DNA of 64,000 nucleotides, taken from Scandinavium goeteborgense. Lineage in GTDB: Bacteria; Pseudomonadota; Gammaproteobacteria; Enterobacterales; Enterobacteriaceae. The notes under the pieces were generated by a model. The model ran no database searches. It saw nothing but the letters and a program-made list of their open reading frames with translations, and was not told the origin of the DNA. Below are positions 1 through 7,941 of the stretch, in pieces. Both the position numbers and the translations under genes were made by a program. The stretch covers positions 1,674,001-1,738,000 of the forward strand of contig NZ_CP054058.1 of assembly GCF_003935895.2 (NCBI RefSeq). The letters are read 5' to 3'. Position 1 is the stretch's first letter. Each line of letters opens with the position of its first letter.

Positions 1-1575
1 GCCGCCTACGGCGACTTTACGCACGGTCATAAACGACTGTGCGAGATCCAGCATTCCGGCGTCGAACTCAAAGCGCCCGGCACGAATTACCATCAGCATT
101 TTGAGCACCATTGACCGCTTAAGAACCGGTGAATAGTTGTATTTGACGGCCTGCGGGAAGAACTTAAGCACCAGTTGATAAACCGCATCACCGATCCCCG
201 TGCCGTCGATAGCAATGTGCTGCACGTTGTATCGGGTGGTGATCTCATTGATAAATTTGGCCTGTTCTTCGTATTCCATGCCACGCAGCTGGTGACGTTC
301 AACAGCGCGGAATTTAGCGCCCGGAACGGCTGGTGGTGCCAGTACAACCAGCCCGGCACTGTCACCGTTGCCGCTGCTGCCGTTGGGGTCATAGCTTACC
401 CAGACAGGACGATTACCCAGCGGACGCGGTGCAAACGGGTTCCAGTCCGGCCACGCGTCCGGCATGTAGCCGTCAACGCCGCAACCCAGCAGCGCGTTGT
501 AATCGAAGGCGCGTTCCCCTGCTTTGACGAACGTACAGCCGTACAGGTTGGCGTATTCGTCAGGGGAGTTTTCGTTACGGATTTCATCGGTATCAACCAG
601 GTCAAAACCGAGCTTCACGGCGTCTTCAAGCGTCACCATCTGTCGCCAGATTTTATCCCCGCCAAGCTTGCCGTTTTTCAGTGCCTTATAACTGGTGTCG
701 ATATCCACCCGATCGGAGCGTGCACGGTGCTTATTGAACTGATCGCCCGTCCAGAACGGGTAAGCTTCATGTTCTTCACTGGAAGGCGTCGAAAAGTAGG
801 TGCGGCGTAATCCTTTATGGGTTGCCATGCCAGCGGCGACTTTACGCAGGTTGATGAAGTTATTGATCCAGAATGCTTCATCCAGGTACAGATCGCCCGT
901 GTAGCTCTGGGCCGTCGCGGCGGACGTGCCGAGAAAGTACAGGGTTGCGCAGTTGCTCAATACGATGGCGTCACCGCCTTTGAGTTCGACGCCGATTTCC
1001 TGTGCCAGCTTCTGAATGAACCGCTTGAACTGGAACGCCTGGGCGCGGCTGGCTGACAGGAATATCTGGTTATTTCCGGTTTCCAGCGCCCGCAACAGCG
1101 CTTCGCGGGCAAAGTACTAGGTCGCGCCTATCTGGCGCGATTTCAGAATAAAGCGGTTACGCCGGTTCCACTGCTTGAACCAGCGTCTTTGATGTTCGTA
1201 GAGCGAATCAAAGACCAGGGCACGCAGCTGGGTTATCTGCTCTTCGGTGAAGTGGTTTTTCGGCGTCTTCGCCTTCTGTTCTTTCTCCTGGTCGCGTCGT
1301 TCGTGTCGTTCGAAGCGGTCAAGCTGGCGTGCCAGTAGATCTATTTCTTTGAAGTCCTTCGGGGTTTTGTCGTCCTTTTCTACCAGGCGCAGGTAGCGAA
1401 TGTGCGTGCGATCCTGCACCCGCTGCATGGGGGTGGTTTTATCCCACTCATAGCGGCGGCGCCAGCTGTAGATCGTGTTAACGCTCACCCCGATTTCCTT
1501 TGAAATCTGAGTGATGCTAAACGCCTGCCAGTAGAGGCTTTTGGCTTTTGTGCTGAGGTCTTCGGCTGTATTCAT
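1..1575 (-). pseudogene. P: Terminase large subunit gpP, interrupted by an amber codon (partial at window edge)
   Basis: This is the ATPase/packaging subunit of the P2-type terminase, which moves DNA into proheads with gpM. The N-terminal 152 residues carry a helix-turn-helix-like region (about residues 15-45, with SVNTIYSWRRRYEWD), a basic central part, and end in SRQIGAT, which I take to be the Walker A region. An in-frame TAG at 1117-1119 follows. The same frame then stays open from YFAREALLRALETG down to base 1, and both halves read as one terminase. P2 relatives have a tyrosine-type residue here, so a single-base change would explain the stop. No good restart codon follows at once. It diverges from gene O across a shared Ogr site. 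It could be a real nonsense mutation, a suppressed amber or a sequencing error. Confidence 0.85.
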
Positions 1576-1621
1576 TGCAACAGGCTATCGCGCCCGCGCG
1601 CGCAACAATATCGCCGCTTGT

Positions 1622-1639
1622 TGTCGCCTGAGTCCGACA
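1622..1639. promoter_or_regulatory. Ogr-binding site for the divergent P and O late promoters
   Basis: TGT (1622-1624), 12 bases, ACA (1637-1639) fits the P2 late activator consensus TGT-N12-ACA, normally centred near -55. It lies between the divergent P and O genes. On the P side, a TTGTT (1608-1604, minus strand) and an alternating GC run (1603-1595) follow. The same arrangement occurs at the other two sites in this prophage. Confidence 0.8.
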
Positions 1640-1729
1640 AAGTGAAGGCTTTGCGCCTTCCGGCCGCAAAGGGAATGATTGGGGGCACTGGTTAATATCA
1701 AACGCTTACCAACCCGGAGTTTTGCCACC

Positions 1730-2575
1730 ATGCCAATGACAAATTTATTTCGCGTCGCTGTCGAGGGCGCAACATGTGACGGTCGGGTGCTGGAACGTCA
1801 GCACATCACCGAAATGGCCGAACAGTATGATCCCTTGGTCTATGGCGCCCGCGTCAATCTGGAACACATTTTAGGCTGGTCGCCGACAAGCGATTTTCGT
1901 GCGTATGGTGACGTGGTTGAAGCCACAACCGAAGAAGTTGCCGAAGGCCCGTTAAAGGGCAAGCTGGCGCTGATGGTGAAGGTTGACGCCACGGATGAAC
2001 TGGTCGAACTCAAAAAGAAACGCCAGAAAATCTACCATAGCATTGAGGTGCACCCGTCATTTGCTGATACCGGCAAAGCCTACCTTATGGGGCTGGCCTG
2101 TACCGATAACCCGGCGAGCCTGGGCACTGAAATGATGAAGTTTTGCACCCAGAACGCCAGCGCCAACCCGCTGGCCGCGCGTCACTCCGAGCCGGAATGC
2201 TTCTTCACCGAAACCCTGGAATCATCCCTCGAATTTGCGGCGGCAGAGCAGCCCAATTCCGACACTGGGAAGAATTTCTTTTCCCGTATTAAGGAAATGC
2301 TCACCGGTACCCGGCAGCACTTCGATCGTGAAAATGGCGATATCCGCCAGGCGGTTGAACTGGTTGCGGAAAGCCAGGGCAATTTGCTGGACAAGGTGGA
2401 AACACTGAGCGCGGAGCAGCTTAAGAACAAGCAAACCACCGAAGCGGTGGCAACGCTGCGCACTGAGTTAGACGCGTTGAAGGTGACGCTTTCAACCCAG
2501 GACGCCAGCCAGCACCACCGCCCGGCAGCGACCGGCGCTAATGAGAACTCTAACGCCCAGCTTGCTGACTGCTGA
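1730..2575 (+). CDS. O: Capsid scaffolding protein and maturation protease gpO
   Basis: It directs P2-type prohead assembly: an N-terminal serine protease cleaves the capsid proteins and a C-terminal helical part acts as the scaffold. The reading frame extends upstream, but the ATG at 1730 is chosen because CCGGAG lies ten bases before it and MPMTNLFRVAVEGATCDGRV aligns with P2 gpO. That gives 281 residues. Candidate catalytic residues are D17, H46 (VNLEHI) and S104 (YHSIEV), at positions equivalent to the D/H/S set known for P2. The region from about residue 200 is charged and helical, as expected for the scaffold. It is the first gene of the O-N-M-L run. Confidence 0.93.
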   Translation: MPMTNLFRVAVEGATCDGRVLERQHITEMAEQYDPLVYGARVNLEHILGWSPTSDFRAYGDVVEATTEEVAEGPLKGKLALMVKVDATDELVELKKKRQKIYHSIEVHPSFADTGKAYLMGLACTDNPASLGTEMMKFCTQNASANPLAARHSEPECFFTETLESSLEFAAAEQPNSDTGKNFFSRIKEMLTGTRQHFDRENGDIRQAVELVAESQGNLLDKVETLSAEQLKNKQTTEAVATLRTELDALKVTLSTQDASQHHRPAATGANENSNAQLADC

Positions 2576-2615
2576 TTGCCGTCAGTTACGAAGGAACAGG
2601 ACAGGAAATAACACT

Positions 2616-3671
2616 ATGCGTAATACAACCCGTGAAAAGTTTGATGCGTACATTCAGCGACAGGCTGAACTGAACCACGTCAGCACATCACACGTAACCA
2701 AGGCGTTCAGCATTGATCCGAGCGTGGAGCAGACGCTTGAAGACAAGGTGCAGCAGTCTTCTGAAATGCTGAAACTGATTAACATCTACGGCGTTAACGA
2801 TCAGTCGGGTGAAAAAATTGGCCTGGGCGTAAGTGGCCCGATCTCCAGTACCAACAATTCCACCACCGATCGGCGCCAGCCTGTTTCCGTTACGGCGCTG
2901 GATTCGAATAAATACACCTGTAACAAGGTGAACGCCGATACCTTCGCTTCTTATGCGCAGCTTGATGCCTGGGCAAAATTCCCGGACTTCCAGCAGCGTC
3001 TGAGCAATCAGATCATCCAGCGTATTGCGCTTGACCGCATCATGGTCGGTTTTAACGGAACAAGCTACGCGGATAAGTCAGACCGCGCCGCCAACCCGCT
3101 GTTACAGGATTGCGGAATCGGCTGGCTTCAGCAGTACCGTGCGAACGCGGCGCAACGCGTGATGAAAGATATCACTGTGACCAGCCGTGACGACACCAAC
3201 CAGGTGATTGCTAAAGGTGATTACGGTAACTACGACTCAATCGTTTATGACGCCGTCAACTCTCTGATGGACGAGTGGTACAAAGATTCGCCCAATCTGG
3301 TGGTGATCACCGGGCGCAACCTGACGGTTAGCCGTTCGTTCCCGATCATCAACGCCGTAAGCACCAGTAACCCGAACTCCGAAGCGCTGGCCGGTCAGTT
3401 GATTGCGTCACGTAAGACGATCGGCAATTTGCCTTCGTTTATCGCGCCGTTCTTCCCTGATGGCAGCATGTTTATCACCTCATGGGAAAACCTGTCGATT
3501 TACTGGCAGGAAGGTGCGCACCGTCGCCGTATCGTGGAAGAGCCGGAATATAACCGCGTGTCTACCTACAGTTCGTCAAATGATGCCTATGTCATTGAAG
3601 ACTACGGCTATGGCTGTCTGATCGAAGGCATTACCGCCGCAGAACCTGCGCCAGAAGAACCGGAAGCTTAA
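2616..3671 (+). CDS. N: Major capsid protein gpN
   Basis: It forms the icosahedral shell (HK97 fold in the P2 family) after gpO cleaves its N-terminus. The start at 2616 (MRNTTREKFDAYI) is preferred over an upstream in-frame start because it has a good ribosome site (ACAGGAAA) and matches the family N-terminus. The protein is 351 residues, close to P2 gpN. Family-typical stretches are GVSGPISSTNNSTTDRR and a C-terminal NRVSTYSSSNDAYVIEDYG. It lies 40 bases after gpO. Confidence 0.95.
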   Translation: MRNTTREKFDAYIQRQAELNHVSTSHVTKAFSIDPSVEQTLEDKVQQSSEMLKLINIYGVNDQSGEKIGLGVSGPISSTNNSTTDRRQPVSVTALDSNKYTCNKVNADTFASYAQLDAWAKFPDFQQRLSNQIIQRIALDRIMVGFNGTSYADKSDRAANPLLQDCGIGWLQQYRANAAQRVMKDITVTSRDDTNQVIAKGDYGNYDSIVYDAVNSLMDEWYKDSPNLVVITGRNLTVSRSFPIINAVSTSNPNSEALAGQLIASRKTIGNLPSFIAPFFPDGSMFITSWENLSIYWQEGAHRRRIVEEPEYNRVSTYSSSNDAYVIEDYGYGCLIEGITAAEPAPEEPEA

Positions 3672-3713
3672 TACACAGCAGGCCAGCAAAATGCTGGCCG
3701 CTTTGGGGGCATC

Positions 3714-4562
3714 ATGTTGACACCTGCTCAACAGCATTTTAACCGCGTGATGGCCGAGCGCCGCCATGCCAGCCGTGAACCGTCGCAGCTTGAAATGACG
3801 GCTTACGAAACCATGCTTCACCGCCTGCGACTGGATAAAGCCCGTTTGAGCCTTGTCCAGTCTCAGAAGGCTAAAGCGATTTTAAAGCGCGAACTGTTGC
3901 CGAATTACCAGCCGTGGGTTGAAGGCGTGTTGACGGCGGATTCCGGCCAGTCTGATGACGTGTTAACCACGGTCATGATCTGGTGCTGCGACTGCGGGAA
4001 CATTGCCGAAGCCCTGCGCATTGGTCAGTACGTTCTGCGCCATAAGCTGCCGATGCCGGATCAGTATCGACGCACCACCGCCACCGTTTTGGTGGAAGAG
4101 ATTTGCGATCCCGTGCTGGCCGCATTCAAGGCTAACCCGGCAGTTGCGCCGGTCGCTGCTGACCTGCTGGAAGCGCTGCGGGGCTTAACTCTCAACGAAG
4201 ATATGCCGGATCAGGTGCGTTCAAAGTTGTTTAAAGCGCTGGGCTATACGCTGCGCCTGACTGACAACGTTGAATCGCTTACGGATGCGGTTGAATACCT
4301 GCGCCAGGCGGCACTGTTGAACCCGAAAAAAGCGGGCGTCACCCGTGATATTGAGTTGTTACAGCGCGCGCTGAATAAGACGGGGCAACCTGATGATGGT
4401 GACGGCGCAGACGGCCAGCCAGAAGCAACCAGCACCGAAACCCAGACGGCAACGCCGCCAGCCAAGCCAAAAGCGAAGCGGGAAAACAAAAAGCCCGCCG
4501 CTAAAAGCAAGCCAGCAGCGAAGAAAAAAACCACGACAACCCGCCAGAAGGCGGCGTCATAA
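3714..4562 (+). CDS. M: Terminase small subunit / endonuclease gpM
   Basis: In P2, gpM pairs with gpP and makes the cos cuts. The 282-residue product begins MLTPAQQHFNRVMAERR, the family N-terminus. The last 50 or so residues form a low-complexity Lys/Ala/Pro tail (KPKAKRENKKPAAKSK), longer than usual for gpM and likely to bind DNA or to be disordered. It lies between capsid gene N and head-completion gene L, as in P2. Confidence 0.92.
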   Translation: MLTPAQQHFNRVMAERRHASREPSQLEMTAYETMLHRLRLDKARLSLVQSQKAKAILKRELLPNYQPWVEGVLTADSGQSDDVLTTVMIWCCDCGNIAEALRIGQYVLRHKLPMPDQYRRTTATVLVEEICDPVLAAFKANPAVAPVAADLLEALRGLTLNEDMPDQVRSKLFKALGYTLRLTDNVESLTDAVEYLRQAALLNPKKAGVTRDIELLQRALNKTGQPDDGDGADGQPEATSTETQTATPPAKPKAKRENKKPAAKSKPAAKKKTTTTRQKAAS

Positions 4563-4664
4563 CCGAACGTGCCCCCGCGCACCCAGGCGGCACGGCAGGC
4601 GAAAACAGGCAACGCCGCGTCTTCGTCCTGTCGTCCACCGCCTGACTTTTACGGAGTAGAGATC

Positions 4665-5153
4665 ATGAGTCTGGTTGCTACTGAGCCAGTACGGCCACCA
4701 TCCGATCCGGTTCCTGATGATGGCGGCGCGAAAGTTGAAAGCCTGCCATTCTGGCCGGTCATTTCGCTGGCCGAGCTGCGCCGCGCGATGCGTCTTGATG
4801 GGCAGGTAACAACCGATCGCCTGATGTCGCGAACCGTGGAAGCGGTGGCCCACGTTAATGATCAGCTTTTCCTGTGGCGCCAGGTGCAGATTGATGCGGG
4901 CTATGAGTCATTGGCCGAAATCCCGGCCAGCCCGGTGAATGGCACTTCCGTGAAGGTATGGCGGTATAAAAACGCCGTGTTTTCACTCACAAAGACGCTG
5001 TTGATTGAGGGCTACCGCGATATCGACACCACCAGTAAGGGCGAAGACCATGCGGCGGCATTGAGCACGCAGATCGATACGCTATGGCGGGATGTGCGCT
5101 GGTCAATCCGCGATATTCAGGACGAAAGCCGGGGCCTGGCGGAGTTGGTGTAA
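4665..5153 (+). CDS. L: Head completion protein gpL
   Basis: It closes and stabilises the filled capsid. The ATG at 4665 (MSLVATEPVRPPSDP) is chosen because ACGGAGTAGAG sits just upstream; the extra upstream frame reads as low-complexity sequence. The product is 162 residues. The motif DRLMSRTVEAVAHVNDQL and the C-terminal WRDVRWSIRDIQ are typical of the gpL family. Its stop overlaps the start of gpX by one base (TAATG), suggesting translational coupling. Confidence 0.92.
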   Translation: MSLVATEPVRPPSDPVPDDGGAKVESLPFWPVISLAELRRAMRLDGQVTTDRLMSRTVEAVAHVNDQLFLWRQVQIDAGYESLAEIPASPVNGTSVKVWRYKNAVFSLTKTLLIEGYRDIDTTSKGEDHAAALSTQIDTLWRDVRWSIRDIQDESRGLAELV

Positions 5154-5353
5154 TGAACGTGCGGGCGCAGCAGAACGACACGATCGACCTGCTTTGCTGG
5201 CGTTATTACGGCAGAACAGCAGGTGTTACCGAGGCGGTGATCGATGCCAATAAAGGCATTTCCGCCGCCACTGAGTTAAAGGCCGGGCAGGTTGTTTACC
5301 TGCCAGAGATCCAGCCGCCAGCCCAGCGCGAAACCGTGCAGCTATGGGATTAA
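5153..5353 (+). CDS. X: Tail completion protein gpX
   Basis: This 66-residue protein matches P2 gpX in length and position. It contains a LysM-like fold signature: an N-terminal DTIDLLCWRYYGRTAG and a C-terminal KAGQVVYLPEI. It helps complete the tail, perhaps by contacting the cell wall or another tail protein. It starts at the overlapping ATG of the gpL stop and is followed eleven bases later by the holin. Confidence 0.9.
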   Translation: MNVRAQQNDTIDLLCWRYYGRTAGVTEAVIDANKGISAATELKAGQVVYLPEIQPPAQRETVQLWD

Positions 5354-5363
5354 GGGGGAGGGT

Positions 5364-5696
5364 ATGCACGACACACCACCGGGACTATTCGAACAAACAA
5401 TGAAATGGATCGCCACTTATCTGCCAACGCTTTACGCAGCAGGCGCGGCGCTGAGTATTTCGGCGCTAATGAGTATCTACGATGGGCAGTCAATCGTTAA
5501 AACTGCCACCGGTTCACTGGTCTGCGGGATTGTCACACTTGCGGTAGCTGGTTCGCTTGAGTATTTCGGTTTGCCATCAAACGCAGCAATTTTCGTCGGT
5601 GCCTCAATCGGATTAATGGGTGCTGACAAAGTACGCAGCAAAGTTAGCGGGCTATTTGACGCACGATTTGGAGGGCCAAAAAGTGGAAATGAGTAA
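5364..5696 (+). CDS. Holin, lambda S-like
   Basis: It forms the inner-membrane lesion that releases the endolysin at the programmed lysis time. The start at 5364 (MHDTPPGLFEQTMKW) has GGGGGAGG directly upstream. The 110-residue product has about three hydrophobic segments (residues 15-32, 42-62, 66-88) and a charged C-terminal tail (DKVRSKVSGLFDARF). That layout and the motif FGLPSNAAIFVGASIGLMGAD resemble lambda-family holins rather than P2 gpY, so the lysis cassette appears to have been exchanged. It overlaps the lysozyme gene by eight bases. Confidence 0.85.
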   Translation: MHDTPPGLFEQTMKWIATYLPTLYAAGAALSISALMSIYDGQSIVKTATGSLVCGIVTLAVAGSLEYFGLPSNAAIFVGASIGLMGADKVRSKVSGLFDARFGGPKSGNE

Positions 5697-6123
5697 TAAC
5701 GGCATTAACATGCTGAAAGGTTTTGAAGGGTGCGAGTTGACCGCTTATCAGGATTCTGTAGGCGTCTGGACGATCGGTTATGGTTGGACTCAACCCGTAA
5801 ACGGCGTGCCGGTTGGCAAGGGAATGACAATTACCCAGGATATTGCCGATAACCTGTTGCGTAGCGGTCTGGTGCAGTATGAAAAAGGCGTTACGGGACT
5901 GGTGAAGGTAACCATTAATCAAAACCAGTTCGATGCTTTAACCGACTTCGCCTACAACCTGGGCGTAAAATCTCTGGAAAGTTCAACGTTGCTGAAAAAG
6001 CTTAATGCTGGCGATTTTTCCGGGGCTGCTGCTGAGTTTCCAAAGTGGAATAAAGCAGGCGGCAAAGTATTGCCAGGGCTGGTTAAGCGTCGCGAAGCCG
6101 AACGCAGTTTATTTCTGGCCTGA
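5689..6123 (+). CDS. Endolysin, T4-type lysozyme (GH24)
   Basis: It is a muramidase that cleaves peptidoglycan after release through the holin. The start MSNNGINMLKGFEG gives 144 residues. The GH24 triad is visible as E13, eight residues, D22, five residues, T28 (in VWTIGYG). There is no N-terminal membrane segment, so this is a soluble, holin-dependent enzyme rather than a signal-arrest-release type. P2 gene K occupies the same position. Confidence 0.95.
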   Translation: MSNNGINMLKGFEGCELTAYQDSVGVWTIGYGWTQPVNGVPVGKGMTITQDIADNLLRSGLVQYEKGVTGLVKVTINQNQFDALTDFAYNLGVKSLESSTLLKKLNAGDFSGAAAEFPKWNKAGGKVLPGLVKRREAERSLFLA

Positions 6124-6127
6124 TCAT

Positions 6128-6177
6128 TTTTAACGATGCTGGCCATACATATCGAGTGCGGTCATTTTTGACGGTGC
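6128..6177 (+). repeat. Intergenic repeat copy 1 (partner at 11833-11882)
   Basis: The 50 bases after the lysozyme stop match 11833-11882 at 42 of 50 positions by eye, without gaps. The shared core includes GCTGGCCAT and TATCGAGT. The copies lie in the two gaps that follow the lysozyme gene and the fibre-assembly gene. No coding potential is evident. Confidence 0.75.
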
Positions 6178-6198
6178 GAGCTGGCGAGGTTTTTTTAA

Positions 6199-6726
6199 AT
6201 GGGGTTGTTGTCACGCTGGAAGGTGATCGTTGTGGTGCTGGCTGTTGCTGCCGTCTGGGGTTTTAGCCACTGGCGTTATAGCGCCGGTTATGCTGACGCC
6301 GATCAGCACTGGCGTGAAGAGTGGGCGCAGCGTGATGCACGCGACGCCACCGCGCTGGCGCAAAGGCAGACCGAGGGCAGGGCAGAAGAACAACGCCGAC
6401 AAGGTGAAATTGATGCGATCAGAAAAGAGGCCAGCCAGCAGCTTGCTGGCGTGCAGGCTGATGCCGATCGTGCCCGTGTTGCTTCTCGTGGGTTGCACGA
6501 CAGGGCCGACAAACTCGCCAGGCGACTGGCAGACCGTGAACGCGCCTGCGGTGCCGGTACTTCCGGCAGAGGCGAGGCAAAAACCAGCGGCGCCGTATTG
6601 CTCACCGACCTGTTTAGACGCGCTGATGATCGAGCGGGGGAACTGGCAAGAGAAGCTGACGAAGCAAGAGCCAGAGGGTTAGCCTGTGAAGCCGCATATG
6701 ACGCGGTTAAAGGGAAGGGTGAATAA
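6199..6726 (+). CDS. Inner-membrane spanin subunit (Rz-like, LysB position)
   Basis: It is a component of the spanin complex that fuses inner and outer membranes in the last step of lysis. The 175 residues comprise an N-terminal transmembrane anchor (WKVIVVVLAVAAVWGF, residues 7-22) and a long charged, Ala/Arg/Glu-rich periplasmic coiled coil with two Cys near the C-terminal half. This is the Rz pattern. The outer-membrane partner is encoded inside this gene in the +1 frame (6413-6682). Confidence 0.88.
   Translation: MGLLSRWKVIVVVLAVAAVWGFSHWRYSAGYADADQHWREEWAQRDARDATALAQRQTEGRAEEQRRQGEIDAIRKEASQQLAGVQADADRARVASRGLHDRADKLARRLADRERACGAGTSGRGEAKTSGAVLLTDLFRRADDRAGELAREADEARARGLACEAAYDAVKGKGE
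6413..6682 (+). CDS. Outer-membrane spanin lipoprotein (Rz1-like), nested in the Rz gene
   Basis: This is an 89-residue lipoprotein fully embedded in another frame of the inner spanin gene, as for lambda Rz/Rz1. The start at 6413 is supported by AAGGTG (6401-6406). The signal peptide ends in the lipobox LLLVGC, so Cys28 is the expected lipidation site. The mature part is Pro-rich (APAVPVLPAEARQKPAAP), the usual Rz1 feature. Nesting and the lipobox make this a real gene rather than a shadow frame. Confidence 0.88.
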   Translation: MRSEKRPASSLLACRLMPIVPVLLLVGCTTGPTNSPGDWQTVNAPAVPVLPAEARQKPAAPYCSPTCLDALMIERGNWQEKLTKQEPEG

Positions 6727-7220
6727 TGCTTAAGCCTGAACTACTACGCCAGCTTATTAGCGAACATGCGCCATGGCTTCGTGAGAATCCCGATAATCTG
6801 GCGGTTTATCTACGTAAGGGCCGGATAGTCAGCACCGGCCAGCGGGCCGCTGCGTTTGAGTATCGTTATACGCTGGAAGTGCTGGTGATGGATTACCCGT
6901 ATTCTCTGGACACCATCACCGTGCCAGTGCTGGCGTGGGCGCGGTTGTATCAGCCTGATTTATTATTCAACCCTGACAGGCAGCAGAACGGCATGACGTT
7001 CGAAGCCGATATCCTGAGTAACAGCACAATGGACGTGCTGATCCAGATTCAGGCTGATGAAGCGGTAATAGTCACACGGGAAGACGGCCAGATCGTTACC
7101 CGCCACCGTGCTGACCCTGCACCGGGGCCGGAAATTGGCGCGTGGTCACTGGTATTTAAAGACGAGTTCAGCGGTGAAACATGGCAGGACAACAAACAGA
7201 TCCCCTCTTCCAGCAATTAG
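6726..7220 (+). CDS. R: Tail completion protein gpR
   Basis: It acts late in tail assembly with gpS, at the tail-to-head junction. The 164-residue protein starts MLKPELLRQLISEHAPWL and has the family motifs RKGRIVSTG and FEYRYTLEVLVMDYP. Its ATG overlaps the spanin stop (TAATG). The last 40 bases overlap gpS. Confidence 0.92.
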   Translation: MLKPELLRQLISEHAPWLRENPDNLAVYLRKGRIVSTGQRAAAFEYRYTLEVLVMDYPYSLDTITVPVLAWARLYQPDLLFNPDRQQNGMTFEADILSNSTMDVLIQIQADEAVIVTREDGQIVTRHRADPAPGPEIGAWSLVFKDEFSGETWQDNKQIPSSSN

Positions 7221-7819
7221 ACGACTGGTTAGCCAACGTTGCCGCGCAGCTTTCGCCGGGCCACCGTCGCAAGTTGACCCGCGATGTTTCGATCGGGCTG
7301 CGTAAACGCCAGCAAAAGCGTATCGCCAGCCAGAAAGACCCCAGCGGTGAAAGCTACCCCGCCCGCCGCCGCAAAATCCTGCGTACCCAGGGCGGCGTTA
7401 AATTCATGTGGAACAATGAGGCCAGGGAGCTACGGAACTGGCGAACCACGGGCAAAGGTGAGAACCGGGCAATAACCGGTTATGACGTGGATCGCGGTGG
7501 TCTGCGCACGTTCTATAAGCGCGATATCCAGCGCTATATTGAAATCAATCTCAATCAGTCAAAGCAGAACCACACCCGAAAAGATCCGATGTTCCGCAAG
7601 CTGCGCACCGCGCGTTTTCTTAAGGCTTACGGTACGGGAAGCATGGCGGTGGTTGGCTTTCAGGGGCATACCGCAGAGATTGCCAACGTTCACCAGTATG
7701 GTGAAGTCGATAACGTGACGCCGGGTGCTCGTACGCGCTACCCGGTGCGTGAACTTCTGGGCATGACTGAGGGGGATTTAGACTGGCTGGCCGATACTGT
7801 TGTCGCCTTTATGCAATAG
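7181..7819 (+). CDS. S: Tail completion / virion morphogenesis protein gpS
   Basis: This 212-residue protein belongs to the P2 gpS family needed for joining the tail. It is very basic and has the N-terminal signature LDDWLANVAAQLSPGHRRKL and a C-terminal YPVRELLGMTEGDLDWL. It is the last gene of the O transcription unit. The next late promoter begins eight bases after its stop. Confidence 0.92.
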   Translation: MAGQQTDPLFQQLDDWLANVAAQLSPGHRRKLTRDVSIGLRKRQQKRIASQKDPSGESYPARRRKILRTQGGVKFMWNNEARELRNWRTTGKGENRAITGYDVDRGGLRTFYKRDIQRYIEINLNQSKQNHTRKDPMFRKLRTARFLKAYGTGSMAVVGFQGHTAEIANVHQYGEVDNVTPGARTRYPVRELLGMTEGDLDWLADTVVAFMQ

Positions 7820-7826
7820 ATTTGAT

Positions 7827-7844
7827 TGTCACCCCCCCCCCACA
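7827..7844 (+). promoter_or_regulatory. Ogr-binding site of the V operon, containing a C10 tract
   Basis: TGT (7827-7829), 12 bases, ACA (7842-7844), where the spacer ends in ten consecutive C. TTGTT (7856-7860) and an alternating GC run (7862-7872) follow at the same spacing as at the 17600 site. It precedes gpV by about 100 bases and is the only late promoter for V-W-J-I-H-G. A change in the C tract would break the 12-base spacing. Confidence 0.8.
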
Positions 7845-7941
7845 ATAGCACTGCGTTGTTTGCGCGCGCGCGACTCCTGATACTGACCGCATAACCCAAA
7901 AGCCGAAATGGTTGTAAAGCCTACGGGAAACGGTCAGCACT

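Noticed and set aside
5364-5696. Holin considered as P2 gpY
   Set aside because: The membrane layout and charged tail fit the lambda S family better than gpY.
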